A DNA stretch of 64,000 nucleotides, taken from Azadirachta indica (taxonomy: Eukaryota; Streptophyta; Magnoliopsida; Sapindales; Meliaceae). Under the pieces are notes generated by a model. It was not told where the DNA came from and ran no database searches. It was given only the letters and a program-made list of their open reading frames with translations. The translations under genes and the position numbers were made by a program. The stretch covers positions 642,102 to 706,101 of the forward strand of contig CM040453.1 of the NCBI GenBank assembly GCA_022749755.1, given 5' to 3'. Below, piece by piece: positions 13,258-26,400 of this stretch. Each line of letters opens with the position of its first letter. Position 1 is the first letter of the stretch.

Positions 13258-14277
13258 ATGGTGGCGACGAGAATTTTGGATATAACGGTTTTGTCTGCAG
13301 ATGATCTCAAGAATGCTAGAATCTTCTCCAAGATGAATGTATACGCCATCGTTTCGGTTTCCGGAGAAATTCAGACAACTTCTGTCGACAAGGAATGTGG
13401 TAAGAAACCCACGTGGAATCAACGGATGAGATTTAATATCGATGAAGCTGACGCAATGCAGAACAATCTTAACGTAGTTTTCAGCTTAAAATCTCACGGC
13501 GGATGTTTTGGAGGTAGCGTTCTCGGCGAAGTTTGTGTTCCTGTCAAAGATATGCTCTGTCAGATTAACGGAGTTGAAGAACGAACTCAGAGCTATAACA
13601 TCATAACGCCCAGCGGCAGAACTAAAGGTACATTGCACATTGCCTACAGGTTTGGCCCCTCCCCCGGTCAGTCGCCGAATCATGGAATGGCATATCCGCC
13701 TCCGCCACAGAATCATCCGGCCGGTTACCCGCCGGTTTGTTCACAAGGAGGATCAGGGTATGCTCCGCCGCAGCAGGATCATTATCATCATAATTCACAT
13801 TCGAACCCTCCACCATATCCGCCGCCAGGAGGATATCCACCACCAAACACCGCATACCCGCCACCAGGAGGGTATCTTCCGCCCGGACAAACTAATATAC
13901 CACACCCGGGACCGCCGTCACCATCAGGAGGATATCCACCAAACATAGGTTTCCAGGGGCATTCAGGAACATATAATTATCCCCCACCGCCCCCACCAGG
14001 ATATGATAATGTTGCTGTGAAATCGGCAGCAGCACCGGGACCGTGGCAGAGAGGATACGCAGCACCACTACCGGCGCCAGGACCCGGGCCTGCAGGAATT
14101 GCCGCTCCACAACCTGTCGCGTCTCTATCACCTCCACAACAGCAAAATAATAGTAATAATACTAAGAAAGCGATGGCAGCTGGACTAGGGCTTGGAGTAG
14201 GAGCCGGAGGGCTGGCAGCCGTAGGGCTGGGAGGCGGAGGGATGACGGTTGCTGACTCAGACAGCGAGGAAGATTAA
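13258..14277 (+). CDS. C2 domain protein, SRC2-like, with GYPPP-rich tail
   Basis: Single exon, 339 residues, first ATG at 13258 (MVATRILDITVLSADDLKN). Residues 1-130 form an N-terminal C2 domain: ILDITVLSADDLKN begins the first strand, followed by KMNVYAIVS, TTSVDKECGKKPTWN and FGGSVLGEVCVPVKD, as in plant SRC2-type proteins. The middle is Pro/Gly/Tyr-rich with repeated GGYPPP-like units. The C-terminus has a Gly/Ala-rich hydrophobic stretch (MAAGLGLGVGAGG) and an acidic end (DSDSEED). Family members bind membranes in a Ca-dependent or lipid-dependent way and respond to cold and other stress. A plasma-membrane or ER role here is inferred. No intron is present, as is common for this family. 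Confidence 0.9.
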   Translation: MVATRILDITVLSADDLKNARIFSKMNVYAIVSVSGEIQTTSVDKECGKKPTWNQRMRFNIDEADAMQNNLNVVFSLKSHGGCFGGSVLGEVCVPVKDMLCQINGVEERTQSYNIITPSGRTKGTLHIAYRFGPSPGQSPNHGMAYPPPPQNHPAGYPPVCSQGGSGYAPPQQDHYHHNSHSNPPPYPPPGGYPPPNTAYPPPGGYLPPGQTNIPHPGPPSPSGGYPPNIGFQGHSGTYNYPPPPPPGYDNVAVKSAAAPGPWQRGYAAPLPAPGPGPAGIAAPQPVASLSPPQQQNNSNNTKKAMAAGLGLGVGAGGLAAVGLGGGGMTVADSDSEED

Positions 14278-14376
14278 ATGTTTATGCGTGTATGGAGAGG
14301 AAAATGAAGATGGCACCTTCGTTGCATGCTATGCTGCATGGCAGTGATTTTGATTTATAAAAGTCTTTTTTTTTGT

Positions 14377-15327
<951 letters not shown>

Positions 15328-16157
15328 ATGAACCAACCCGTCTCGACCACCATCCACGGCTTATCAATCAACCAGAACCACGGTTGCTTCGCCGCTGGCA
15401 CGGACACCGGCTTCCGGGTCTACTTCTCCGACCCTTACAGACTAAACATGCGGCGGGACTTCGACGGTCAAGGTGGAGGCATCCGGCTGGTATCCATGCT
15501 CTTCCGGTCGAACATCATATGCCTAGTCGGCGCTGGGAACCACCCGAACAGGGTGATGATCTGGGACGACCACGAGCACCGCTATCTGGGTGAGCTGTCG
15601 TTTCGTTCCGAAGTGAAGAACGTGAAGCTACGACGGGACCGAATCGTCGTCGTTTTGACTCAGAGAGTTTACATTTACAAATTCATAGACTTGAGTATGT
15701 TGGATCAGATTGACACAGTAGTAAACCCTAAGGGTTTATGCGAAGTGTCGCAGAACGCGGGGGCGATGATAATGACGTGTCCCGGGTTGCTTAAGGGACA
15801 AGTTAGGGTTGAGGATTACGGAACGAAGAAAACCAAATTTGTAATTGCGCATGATTCGAAAATTGCGTGTATTGGGATGACTATGGATGGACGATTCTTG
15901 GCTACTGCAAGCTGTAAGGGGACTTTGATTAGGGTTTTCAACACCATGGATGGCTCACTTTTGCAAGAGGTGTGTTAATTATTGTGGGTGGTTTTTTTTT
16001 TTTTTTTAAAATAAAAGGAATCACTTTATTTTTTAAATGTTCAGCTTTTGCACTTTGCAAGAGGTCTGATGATATTTCCAGAGCTAATAATTTGACTGAT
16101 CATATTTTAGATAATTGAAAGTGCTTTCATATCCATTGTTTAAGCATCTTTAGTTGA

Positions 16158-16211
<54 letters not shown>

Positions 16212-17112
16212 TAATATATATTTTTCGGAGATAAAAAGAAAAAAAAAATTGAAAAAGAGAAAAAGAGTGCTTAGTGAGGGGCGCTTTCTTTCACAGGAGC
16301 ACTCTAAATGGGGCAGTAAAGATGGCTCTTAAAAAAAGGGTGTGATGTGGTTGAAGCAGTTTTAACTTTAATGCAGGTGAGGAGAGGAGCAGACAGAGCA
16401 GAAATTTACAGCCTTGCATTTTGTCCAAATGCACATTGGCTAGCTGCTTCAAGTGACAAGGGAACTATACATGTCTTTGGTCTTAAGGTTGATTCAGGAT
16501 CGTCGACAATCGATAAATTGTACCCTGTGCCTGAATCAAATCGTTCTAATAGTAATTCATCAGCCATTTCATCTTTCAAATTCATCAGAGGTAAAACGTT
16601 CATTGTGTTCAAAGAGCAAACTCATAAATAGTAGCTACCATCAGTCTATCCAACAAATTTCGTCTATATTTGTTACTCATTCACTTATTTTGCAGGAGTA
16701 TTGCCGAAGTATTTCAGCTCGGAGTGGTCAGTGGCTCAGTTTCGATTGCCTGAAGGGGTCCAGTACCTAGCTGGCTTTGGCAGACAGCAGAACACTGTTT
16801 TTGCTGTTGGCATGGATGGAAGGTAAATTCATAAGCACTTCTACTCATTAGCTTCCTTTTTTTTTTCTTTCTTATCCCAGATCACCTATCATTTTCATTG
16901 ATTGATCTAATACAATTTTCAACATTTCACAACAGAACTGGATTCTTACCTCTATATATCAACATTAATTCTCAAGAAGTTTAATTTTGTTTGTTCTCAC
17001 GATTTATACTATAATGCACAGCTATTATAAATGCGAGTTCAACCCATCAAGAGGTGGTCAAATGACTCAGCTTGAATATTACAATTTCCTAACGCCCCCA
17101 GAACCCTTCTAG
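15328..17112 (+). CDS. ATG18: Autophagy-related protein ATG18 (ATG18a-like PROPPIN)
   Basis: Four exons, 15328-15969, 16377-16590, 16696-16822 and 17022-17112, encode 357 residues. The protein is a seven-bladed WD-repeat beta-propeller binding PI3P and PI(3,5)P2 on the phagophore membrane. It contains the basic lipid-binding motif as [12 protein letters not shown] (the plant form of L/FRRG), split exactly at the first exon junction. Other hallmark stretches are [43 protein letters not shown] and [17 protein letters not shown], and the end is [13 protein letters not shown]. Similarity to the Arabidopsis ATG18a/c/d group is high, judged from memory. It lacks the long N-terminal extension of Arabidopsis ATG18a. 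The 15328 ATG is the first in frame. The gene is convergent with the DEG14-like gene, with stops 489 bases apart. Confidence 0.94.
16158..16206. repeat. (AAT)n microsatellite in ATG18 intron 1
   Basis: About 16 AAT units in the first intron of the ATG18 gene, followed by further AT-rich sequence. Confidence 0.95.
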
Positions 17113-17600
17113 AGTGAAGAAGATCAGAGACATTACTCTGTTTAAGGTAGTCTAATATCAATTTTGCTAATACTTTAATGCCTTTTCCTTTTAGAGATTT
17201 AAAAAAAAAAAAAAACAGAAAAAAAAGGTTTGTACATATACTGATGATACGAGTTATCAAGTTAATGAGAATCAGGTAGAGCTTTTAATCACTATAGTCC
17301 ATTGTTATGTATATTTAGCTGATTCATCTCTCAGAATCTCCAGGTGATACCAAAGATTTTATATTCAAATTTTGTTCACACAGAAAGCTGGGAGGGAGAG
17401 CCGTAAAGGATACAAGAGAAAACAAACACTAGTTCAGTAGTACAAATAGGAACTGGCATTCATGTAAAATTTTTGTTTTGAAACAACTTCACGCTGAAGC
17501 TTCCATACAATACAAAAAGTCGGTTGAGAAAAAGTATACAAGCATGCATCACAAAGTGCAGAAGAATGTATATTTACCATTTTGAGAAATCACAAAACTT

Positions 17601-20600
17601 TCACATATATGGATTGGTCTCCTCTGGAATTACAGTCAAAGTGACCAATTTATCATTTGCTCTTTGCACAACTACATTCAAAGGTTGCCCAATTCTGTCT
17701 CCCATTATTTCTATGATCTGCCCAAAAATTCATCAATGAAGTTTAATCTCGGGTTTAATTTGAGTGGGTCAGTTGTTCAGTGCCACAGTGCAAAACTGCA
17801 AATTTTTCAGTGTGACCTCCAAGGCCCTTAGTCCGCACACAAGGAAAAAAAGAAAGAAAAGTTTTGGTTACCTCCTTGATGCTTTCAACAGGGTGCCCGT
17901 CAAATTTGATAACAACATCACCTGGATAGAATCCAGCACGATCAGCAGGGGATCCTGGAGTTACCTGTTTCAAAGAGGCATCCATAATATACAGTTAACT
18001 GAAAATATTAACTGAAATGAAGACTGAAATCATATTGATCAAATTTTGAATGCATTTGCAATTACTACAATCTCATATGCACATGCAATCATACCATAGG
18101 CACAAGAACACCTCTTTTGACATTAGGGAACGAGGGATCCCTTTCTTTAAGCTGAGCAATAATCAACTCATTAAGATCAAGCATTTTTAATCCAAGCCAA
18201 GGACGAATAACTCTCCTGCAGAGCATTGTAATTTATTACATGTACTTTACAGAACATAGGTACTTTTCATTGCATAACACAACCAAAAAACCACATGAGT
18301 GAGAATCAATATAAGAGAACCAGTGTATTATTCGGGATATGTCCAACAAGTAGTTGGGTATAACACATAGAAACATACCCACTCTTCTTGAAGTGTTCTA
18401 TAATTTTGGCAACTGAATCAATTGGTACAGCAAAGCTTAATCCATCTGCAGCCAATACTTTCATAATATTGACACCAACAATTTCTCCATCGGTATTAAC
18501 CAGGGGCCCTCCAGAATTTCCCTATAACACACAAGCAGAAGAAAAGAAAATCTAATTTATCCATGAGAAAGTGCCAAACTTATTCACAACTACACTAGCA
18601 CACATACAAAGAGATATTTTTTGAAACCATTCTGCATTCCTACTCAGGTAAATCAAGAAACAATACACCATCTAATACAAGAGAGGCCAAGGTCAAACTT
18701 AGGATAAATGATACTATAAAGATATGGCGAACTAAACATATAACAAATGCTTCTAGCCCAATAACTTTTCATTTTCTAGAAGTGCAGAAAAGTACTGTTT
18801 GTAGTATATGCAGCACATTACATAAAAGTGTGCATTGTATGCATACAAGAACATGAATGCGTGCATTCACGTAGACACAACACAGAAGCACATGTATAAA
18901 TGCATGCGCATACACACAACAAAGATAGAGAGAATTACCGCATTGATTGCACAATCCGTTTGCAAATACTCTCTACGCATTCCACCAAGACCCAAATCAC
19001 TGCTTTTACGGTCAACACAACTAATTCCAGAAGGGAAAACAAATAAGATAAAATGTGTCAGCATCATCAGCTAAAATGAGAAACAGCAAACTGATGCTGA
19101 TTCCCAGTGCATAAATGTGGTCAAGAAAATCATGAGATAGAAATTCAATGCTAGCTTACTAAACCATGAAGAAGTTGTAATTCCATATTTTTCGCGGTCA
19201 AGAAAATCATAAGAGAGAGAAATTCAATGCTAGCATACTAAACCATGAAGAAGTTATAATTCCATATTTTTTCCACCACAAAAGAAAGAAGAACATTCTG
19301 AACCAGTTAGAAGCATTTAATACCTTACAATTCCAGCTGTTATTGTATTTTGAAGGGAAAGTGGGCAGCCCATTGCCACCACCCAGTCCCCAGGGCGAAG
19401 TTTACTTGAAGAACCAAGTTTTGCAGTTGGAAGAGGAGTTTTGGAATTGATCTTAACAATAGCAATATCAGAATGTAAATCGGCATTTAGCAAAGTGCCC
19501 TCAAATGTCCGACCATCTTGCAGAGTTACATCAACCTGAACATTTCAACAGATTTCAAAATTTTGAAGTGCATTCCAAAATAACAAAAGAAAGCTCTTAA
19601 AAATGAGTTTTAAATTAAAAAAATTAGTGATATAATGAGTCTAAATCTATGAATCATCCAAGTAATAATAATATGGCACAACCAGAGAAACTCACGGGCA
19701 TGTATAACATTGGAAGAATCACACAAGACATCACGACAGCTGAATCATCAGGTACAAATAGATTTATGGACTGCATGCATGTATTATAAAATTGCTAACC
19801 TTTCCTTTACATGAAGCACGCATGCCTTGGAAATCAACCACAACATGAGCACATGTCAAAATAGTACCATCTGCATCTATAATTGTTCCAGAGCCTATAC
19901 TCTTTCCTGTTGAAATGCCATAGAAACCTACAAACCAAAAATTCCCAAATAATTTTCTTAGCCCCTTTGCCAACAGAACAGTTCAAATTGCATAAAAAAT
20001 GAAAAGGACTGCTAAAAAGTATATACCCTGAGGAACTGATAGGTTAACAACGGCAGGACCAACCCTAGCAGCTGCATTGGCTATAGTATCTTTACCAAGA
20101 CATCCACAACATGATTTTGTACCATCTTTATCATTGACAGGAACTTCTTTTTTCACATCTCCTGGTGGAGCTGGACTGACTCTAGAGGAAAAAAAACCAA
20201 GATTTCCTGCATATTCAAACAAAATAAGAAATGACAGAAACAAAACAATGTAAATTTTAAAGTATCCCCTCCCCCCCCACCCACCAAAAAAAAAACAGGT
20301 GTTGCAATTCAAAAGTGAAACAAAAGGACCAACCTAAACTTGAAAGTCCCGAATCAAGTGAGGAGTGCGCAATGAAGCTTTGTAAGCTTTGCCATGGCAG
20401 AGATAAAGATTCGCACAATGGTGCAGGAATTGATAGCGATATCCTTGTTTCTACAATTCCAACAATAATTATTTTATATAGAACACAACACTCTTTGTCT
20501 CAAAACCAAGAAAATGCCAGAAAATAAAAAAGAAAATATCCTTTAGAATCAAGAAGGCAAATAACCACCGGATTTCCTAGTTTCTGGAAAATACTAATGC

Positions 20601-20750
20601 AATATACAATAACAAAATTTACGAAATTGAGAGCTTACTAGAATCTGGGTCGCTGCTTCTGCTTGCATACAGAAGACTGGAGCCGGCAGCAGTAGCAATG
20701 GCTACGACCCGGAACAAAGAGTTTTGGCTAGAAGAGCCTGCAGAAACCAT
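17601..20750 (-). CDS. DEG14: HtrA/DegP-type serine protease with PDZ domain (DEG14-like)
   Basis: Ten exons (20750-20639, 20450-20334, 20206-20027, 19927-19800, 19535-19324, 19020-18939, 18521-18379, 18215-18095, 17964-17872, 17717-17601) encode 434 residues, all junctions in frame. The trypsin-like catalytic triad is intact: His164 in LTCAHVVVD, Asp202 in [11 protein letters not shown], Ser280 in GNSGGPL. A PDZ domain follows ([29 protein letters not shown]). The N-terminus ([19 protein letters not shown], no acidic residues in the first 30) fits an organelle import signal; Arabidopsis Deg14 has been placed in mitochondria. The family degrades damaged proteins in an ATP-independent way. Intron 4-5 carries a 77-base tandem duplication. 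Same strand as H2A.W, 841 bases downstream of it. Confidence 0.95.
19119..19273. repeat. Tandem duplication, 77-base period, in DEG14-like intron
   Basis: Two copies, starting at 19119 and 19196, begin GGTCAAGAAAATCAT and share GAAATTCAATGCTAGC and ACCATGAAGAAGTT with a handful of differences. It lies wholly inside the intron between the exons at 19535-19324 and 19020-18939. Confidence 0.9.
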
Positions 20751-21591
20751 TTTCTGCAATTGAAATTAAAAATTGTCACAAAGACAATTATATGGATAAA
20801 TGCAACGAACAAGACATCCACATGAAGTTTGATTGGGAACTAAAAAAATGTGAAATGTCGATAGATTACCAGCAAACTGTTCATGAGTAAATCAAAGAAG
20901 AAAATCAAATGAATCCTTCTTGTGAAATTGATTATGATTCAAGAACCCTAGCTAAACCCTTCCCTCTTTTACAGAGTTTAGAGCTTAATGTTGGAGCTCG
21001 TTGACAAAGAAACAGAATTTTTTTAATTGGTTTATAACAGTATGCAAAGCGCCAATACGGTGAGACCAAACTGCCCCTCCTAATAGTAATTAATTAACAA
21101 AGGGCATTATCAACTAGGTCCCAAAATTTTTTATATTCCCAAATAAAGACAAAATTTATCAACTTGTGTTAAATGGATCCTAGATGAATATTAAAATAAC
21201 GTCATTTTCGCTTGAAAAGTGAAAAAAATCTTCACCTTCAGAGGACAACACGTTAAAATACCATTTACAAAACTTGAAACATTATATACACCTCCCTCTC
21301 ACTTTTTCACACGTTTTTGGGAATTTCATCGCGCTAACATTCTTTCATTTCTTCAATAGATAGATTTAAGCTCAATTGGGCTTCCTTAATTTGTCGACGG
21401 AAAACATTAAGGTATCAAATGATAAACCAAAAATGAGAAAGGTGGGGAGAAAAGGGCAAGAAAATGGGAAAAGAAGCCAAAAGGCAAATTTCCATTAAAG
21501 CAAAATTTACACAAAGGGGCAAAAACTACAAGAAAAAGTTCTAGTATTTTTATTGTTATTTGTTGGTGTAGTAGTTATAATATAATAAACT
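20751..21591. other. Intergenic: DEG14 leader and H2A.W 3' flank
   Basis: AT-rich, with no gene supported. The half next to 20751 serves as promoter and leader of the DEG14-like gene, and the far end is the H2A.W 3' UTR. Confidence 0.6.
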
Positions 21592-22344
21592 TTAGGCCTT
21601 CTTGGGAGATTTTGGCTTCTTTTCAGCTTCAGTTGTGGAAGTTCTCTTGGGCAGAAGGACTGGATTGATGTTTGGAAGTACACCACCACTCGCTATTGTA
21701 ACGCCTTGTAGAAGTTTGCCCAATTCGTCGTCGTTTCGTATAGCCAAGAGCACGTGTCTCGGATTTATCCTGTTCTTCTTGTTGTCACGTGCTGCGTTCC
21801 CCGCCAACTCCAACACCTATTAAAAAAATAATAATAATTAAATAAAAAAACTTGTGTAAAGCTAATTTTGACGTCTTTATTTTCTTCTCCTCTTTATTTT
21901 CTCCCTTGCCAAACACGATTAGATAGAAGAAACTCTAGCATTTTTCACTGATAAAGTGAAAAGATTGGAAAAACAAAAAAAACTACAATTTCTTTCATTC
22001 CACCCCAACATTTTCTCACCTACCGACCAGAATGAGTCCATCCCAGCCCCTATCGTCCACAAGAGAACTAAAAACTCGCAAAAAATACAGAACAAACAGG
22101 AGAGGGCAGGAAAACGTAAATATCGGATCTGATAGTGTACCTCAGCAGCGAGATACTCTAACACGGCGGCCATATAAATCGGGGCTCCCGTACCCATTCT
22201 TTCGGCGTACCGACCCTTTTTCATATAGCGGGCAATCCGACCAACCGGGAATTGCAAACCGGCCTTCACTGACTTAGACACAGCCTTCTTCCTCTCTCCG
22301 CCTCTCCTTCCTCCCGCCCCTTTCGTCGACTTACTGGAATCCAT
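21592..22344 (-). CDS. H2A.W: Histone H2A.W (heterochromatic H2A variant)
   Basis: Two exons, 22344-22141 and 21816-21592, encode 142 residues. The histone fold is complete: [38 protein letters not shown] and the docking region [19 protein letters not shown]. The extended C-terminal tail ends KKPKSPKKA, so it carries the KSPKK motif that defines the plant H2A.W class, which binds linker DNA and compacts heterochromatin. The tail has no SQ motif, so it lacks the ATM target site of Arabidopsis H2A.W.7 and is more like H2A.W.6. Start: ATG at 22344, giving [16 protein letters not shown]. The single intron interrupts the fold at the usual plant position after LEYLAAE. Confidence 0.96.
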
Positions 22345-22479
22345 TGCTGTCAAACACCAAAACGAAACGAGTCGTTTTGTTCAAATTGTAATATTCTCAG
22401 AGAGAACCTTTTTCTGCGTTTCCAACTAAATTCCTAGTCTAGATTTGAAATGCAAGGGAGGCAAGAGAACGGAATTGCG

Positions 22480-22616
22480 TTATATAGGAAAAGTGCCACG
22501 ATGGCGATCCGGGTGTGATTAGTGCTGCCCAATAGGAAGGGTTCCGGGCGTTAGTGATCCGACGCTTGGGATGTTTTACATCGTGGCGATCCGTTGCTGG
22601 GTCTGTTAGGGCCAAT
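22480..22616 (-). promoter_or_regulatory. H2A.W promoter: TATA box, repeated GATCCG motifs, CCAAT boxes
   Basis: On the gene strand a TATA box (CTATATAA) lies at 22487-22480, 136 bases before the start codon. Upstream, GATCCG occurs three times on the plus strand (22506-22511, 22556-22561, 22588-22593), twice inside GCGATCCG. These resemble the CGGATC core of the plant histone octamer element (CGCGGATC), but none is a perfect match. CCAAT occurs at 22530-22533 in part and at 22612-22616. Replication-coupled expression is inferred from the motifs. Confidence 0.5.
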
Positions 22617-22964
22617 GAGGTCTGCGTATTGGTAGTTCTAAGCCGCGAGATTTGCCACACTGGCAATCGGTATGTTTTGCCCCTGGCGCTTTAGGTTGTA
22701 TCTTATTGACTAAGCATAGCTTATTCAATCACGCTAATCTCCTTTCTGGGGTTAAACGGAGTTGCATTTTGCCTGGGCGAAAAAACGCAGCGTTTCACCG
22801 GATATTTCTATATTATTACTGTTATGTGTTACCTAATATCTTCTAAAAGTTATTTGTGACCGTGAGATTGATAATAAATGTTTTAACTTAAATCAAGATC
22901 CCATCCCAATTGTTTAGCGACTGAAAAAAAAAATTAGTCAACCCATGGAACCCCGATAGATGTG

Positions 22965-22969
22965 AAAAA
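22965..22969 (-). terminator. RNA polymerase III terminator of tRNA-Gly
   Basis: Five T residues on the gene strand, 8 bases past the tRNA 3' end, the usual Pol III stop signal. Confidence 0.65.
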
Positions 22970-22977
22970 TATAATTT

Positions 22978-23048
22978 TGCGCATCCGGGGAATCGAACCC
23001 CGGTCAGTACCGTGGGAGGGTACTATGATACCACTACACCAGATGCGC
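22978..23048 (-). tRNA. trnG-CCC: tRNA-Gly, anticodon CCC
   Basis: 71 bases on the minus strand fold into a full cloverleaf. The acceptor stem GCGCATC pairs perfectly with GATGCGC and is followed by discriminator A. The D arm contains AGTGGTA. The anticodon stem GTACC pairs with GGTAC around the loop CTCCCAC, so the anticodon is CCC and reads GGG. The T stem CGGGG/CCCCG encloses TTCGATT. Internal A box (TGGTGTAGTGG) and B box (GGTTCGATTCC) match Pol III consensus. There is no intron. It is nuclear-type, and nothing suggests a plastid or mitochondrial insertion. Confidence 0.96.
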
Positions 23049-23450
23049 TTGTTGGGCAGATGTAAGTTTTTATAATTATATAATTAATGATCAACTTTTA
23101 TTCCCCTACCCGCCAGATAAAATCCTCAGACAGCTCAAACATGTCAAAGGTAGTTAACACAGAACAAAATCCACCGATGGCCCACAACAATACGTAGGTA
23201 TTACTATACTACGCACCAAAGGAAAAAATTAAAATAATGCAATGGCTTGATCCTGTTCTTTCAAAGTTTTGTTTTGTTTTTTCTGGGTGACTAAAGGGAG
23301 GCTAAGCAAATCATAATTTTCATACACATTATACCAAAAAAAAAAAAAAAAAAAAAAAGGAAAGAAAGAAAATGGGTGTGATGACAGGAATGATTCCATC
23401 ACTTTTTCTAGAGCTTTGCAGCTACATATTATATTATAGCTCGCACAGTG
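23049..23450. other. Intergenic between tRNA-Gly and RecQsim 3' end
   Basis: Contains a poly-A run at 23336-23358. The right end should hold the RecQsim 3' UTR. No gene seen. Confidence 0.6.
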
Positions 23451-26400
23451 CTAGTGTTGGATTCTCCATCGGGTAGATTTTCTTGACTTTCTTTTTGTTA
23501 GCTTTCGTGGCTTTCTCTTCGTTCCCATGTTTTGTAACCGCTGGCGACGAATCTCAGGATCAGCCCAGCCCCTTCCCCACTCAGAGAATGTGGAATAAGA
23601 TTTGCATTTGCTCGTCCTCGTCGAGAGCAGCATATCTGCTTCCGGGTACACATAGAAACATTGCTCTGTCCCCGAGCCCGTCTCTAGAAACTCTATGCCA
23701 CGTTTTGTTGGCTCTGGGAATTTAACCTGAACATGATTCTGCATAACATAGAAAAAAAAAAAAGGACAGGTGTGCAGTGTGTGAGAGTTACTGTGAAGCA
23801 TGTATGTCAAAGATCCACTATAAATTTGTTTAAGACATCAGAGAGACTTTTTGAGACCTCATACCTTTTCATCTCCCTCTCTAATGTATCCTTTATTTTC
23901 CATGATTCGAGCAAGTCCTCGCCACCATACCAAGTCAGTAGCTAAAAATTTTTGCGACTGCAGGTGTCCATTATCACATAACGTGGAATAACTCGTGTTA
24001 TGTTATGTATTAACAACCATAGAAATAGAGCAAGGACAGAGAGCTAGAAAGAAATCAGTTCGATTAACTATTACCTGCTCCCTTATTTTACTAACAAACA
24101 TCCTGAGGTTTGGCTTCTCCATGGACTTTTGTTTCTTAATGTCACTATAAATACCATCATCATATGAACCATTGGCTAAACAGCGTGGTACCTGAATTTT
24201 GACATAAGACTTGAGTGATGAAAGCTACACGTTATCTGTTATTGAAAGACATGCTACCAAGGCTTCAGCAGTTCAAAGAGGACTGTTAAGGGCTACAGTC
24301 GTCATTGAGGATTAAACAAATTGATAAGTCATCATTCTTACCTTATAAGCAGCCATAACTTGCATTAAAATATTTGCCTCCTCTTTCAGATTCTGCATTT
24401 CAGGAGGTCCATTGACACAAACATCACACCTGTATACAAGGGCTTCCATTATTATTATTATTATCCGATCCAAGCAAAAAACTAACTTTTTGGAATCACA
24501 AATTATTGTTATTCTTGGACATGACAAAACATACCGTACAATCCCAAGATCAAATAAAATATCTCACATGATTAAATAAAGTATTAAGAAAATTAATGGC
24601 AATATAGAAGAAAGTTAATTCTTGTAAGCATTTAGAAAATCGAGTCAAGACTTTAAAATAAAGGAGATTCCTCAGTTAACTAAAAATGGGGATTTTCGTT
24701 CTGTAACAGCCGAAAGAAAGAAATTTAACAGAAAAATTACATACAATTGACACTTGTCATAGCTAAAATCCTCCCCAAAGTACTCCACAAGTAATTTGGC
24801 TCGACAAAATGAAGTATTCATTCCATATCTGCAAGTAAAAATAAATTCTTGCCTAAGATGTCAAAACGGAAAAGAAATAACAAGGCAGTAAGTCAATGTA
24901 TTCAATACAAACCTGAAACAATCGGATAACATTTTATATGCCTGTTTTGTCTGATCTTCACTTCTTTGACTCGGCAAAAGTGTTGGTATACTTGATAAGT
25001 TTGCATATAGAACTGCTTTACACAGTGGATTTAGTTTAATTCACTTTAAAAACAACATAATCCCCAACTTAAAATCTGGCTTTTTCAGAAAAAAGTACTC
25101 TCCACAAAACCATGGCAGGAAACTTGTAATTTTAAATGTAGAGAAAAATAAGTAAATAAATATGCAAAATTTATGATCAAAATGAAAAATCATTTTGGAT
25201 ATATAATCTGTACAATCATTTTGAAATAACTGCTAAAATGAATTTTCTATTCAGAAGATACCATGACATAGTTTCCAAAATAAAAAATGGCTTACCGCAA
25301 TCTGCTAATTTCCCATCTCTTCCAGCTCGGCCAGCTTCTTGATAATATGCCTCCAAACTCTGCAATTAGACTTAAGGCTAAGACTAATTGAAAATGAGCT
25401 ACCACTCAGTAAAAACAATGGGCATGCAAATTAACAGGAACAAAACTATCGATGAGTTGCAAGGAGAAAAATTCTCCACCACATAACAATAAGAACAAAG
25501 TGTTAACAAACTTCCGATAAAATGTTGCAGCAATTCTGATCAGGAAAATAGACCTGAGGCCAACCATAGTGGATAATTCTGCGGACATTTAACATGTCAA
25601 TCCCCATTCCAAAAGCAATTGTTGCAACAACCACCTGGAATGAAGCAGATGTATCATATCATAAATCAGATTTCGTATCTCTGGGTTAGACATCATAAGC
25701 AAAAACAAATCATAGGATTTAAATTTAGTAATTTAGTGACCTATAAAAGAACCTGTTAAGTAATTAGATTATAAACATCCTTTTCTGGCTGATTTAATAC
25801 GTACTTGAGCAGATTCCTATTTTATTAATAGTAAGCATTGGATAAATCTGTACCAGGTGCAAAGCAGTAACCCTGAATGGTTCACCATCATACAAAACAT
25901 TATCTAGTTTGTTTGCAAAGAGGATACCAATTGAGATATAAGACTATTATATACCAATTGAATTACTCATTTTTAGTATCATATGTAAAGCTGAAGAGCC
26001 CAAACCTCAAGCTTGTCTTCATGAAATTCGTTGTGAACCTGCCTCAGATGTGAATTTGGCAACTGCAGAAGATCTCATCCATTACTTTTATTGCAAAAAA
26101 GACACAAAAAGTTTTAAAAGTAGCAAGCACTCGCACAAGATTTAATTTTCAGTCTCACAAGAAAATGGGATTTACAAATTTGGGGAACTGTGATTAAGCC
26201 AAGATATTCAGGTAAGCCAAAAAAATCACTTAAAGCACACTCAGAGTTGGGGAACCACATAATTCTAACAGATAAACATATTAATCACGTAAATATGCCC
26301 AGAGCAATAGTTTTATACTATACAGACCGATGCATTATAAGCAGCAGCCTTCACACCGAATCCAGAAAGATATTTTGCAATGCTCAATGTTTCTTTTCTT

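Noticed and set aside
19119..19273. CRISPR-like repeats
   Set aside because: Only two adjacent copies without spacers, in a eukaryotic intron; the same holds for the 29711 and 56753 repeats.
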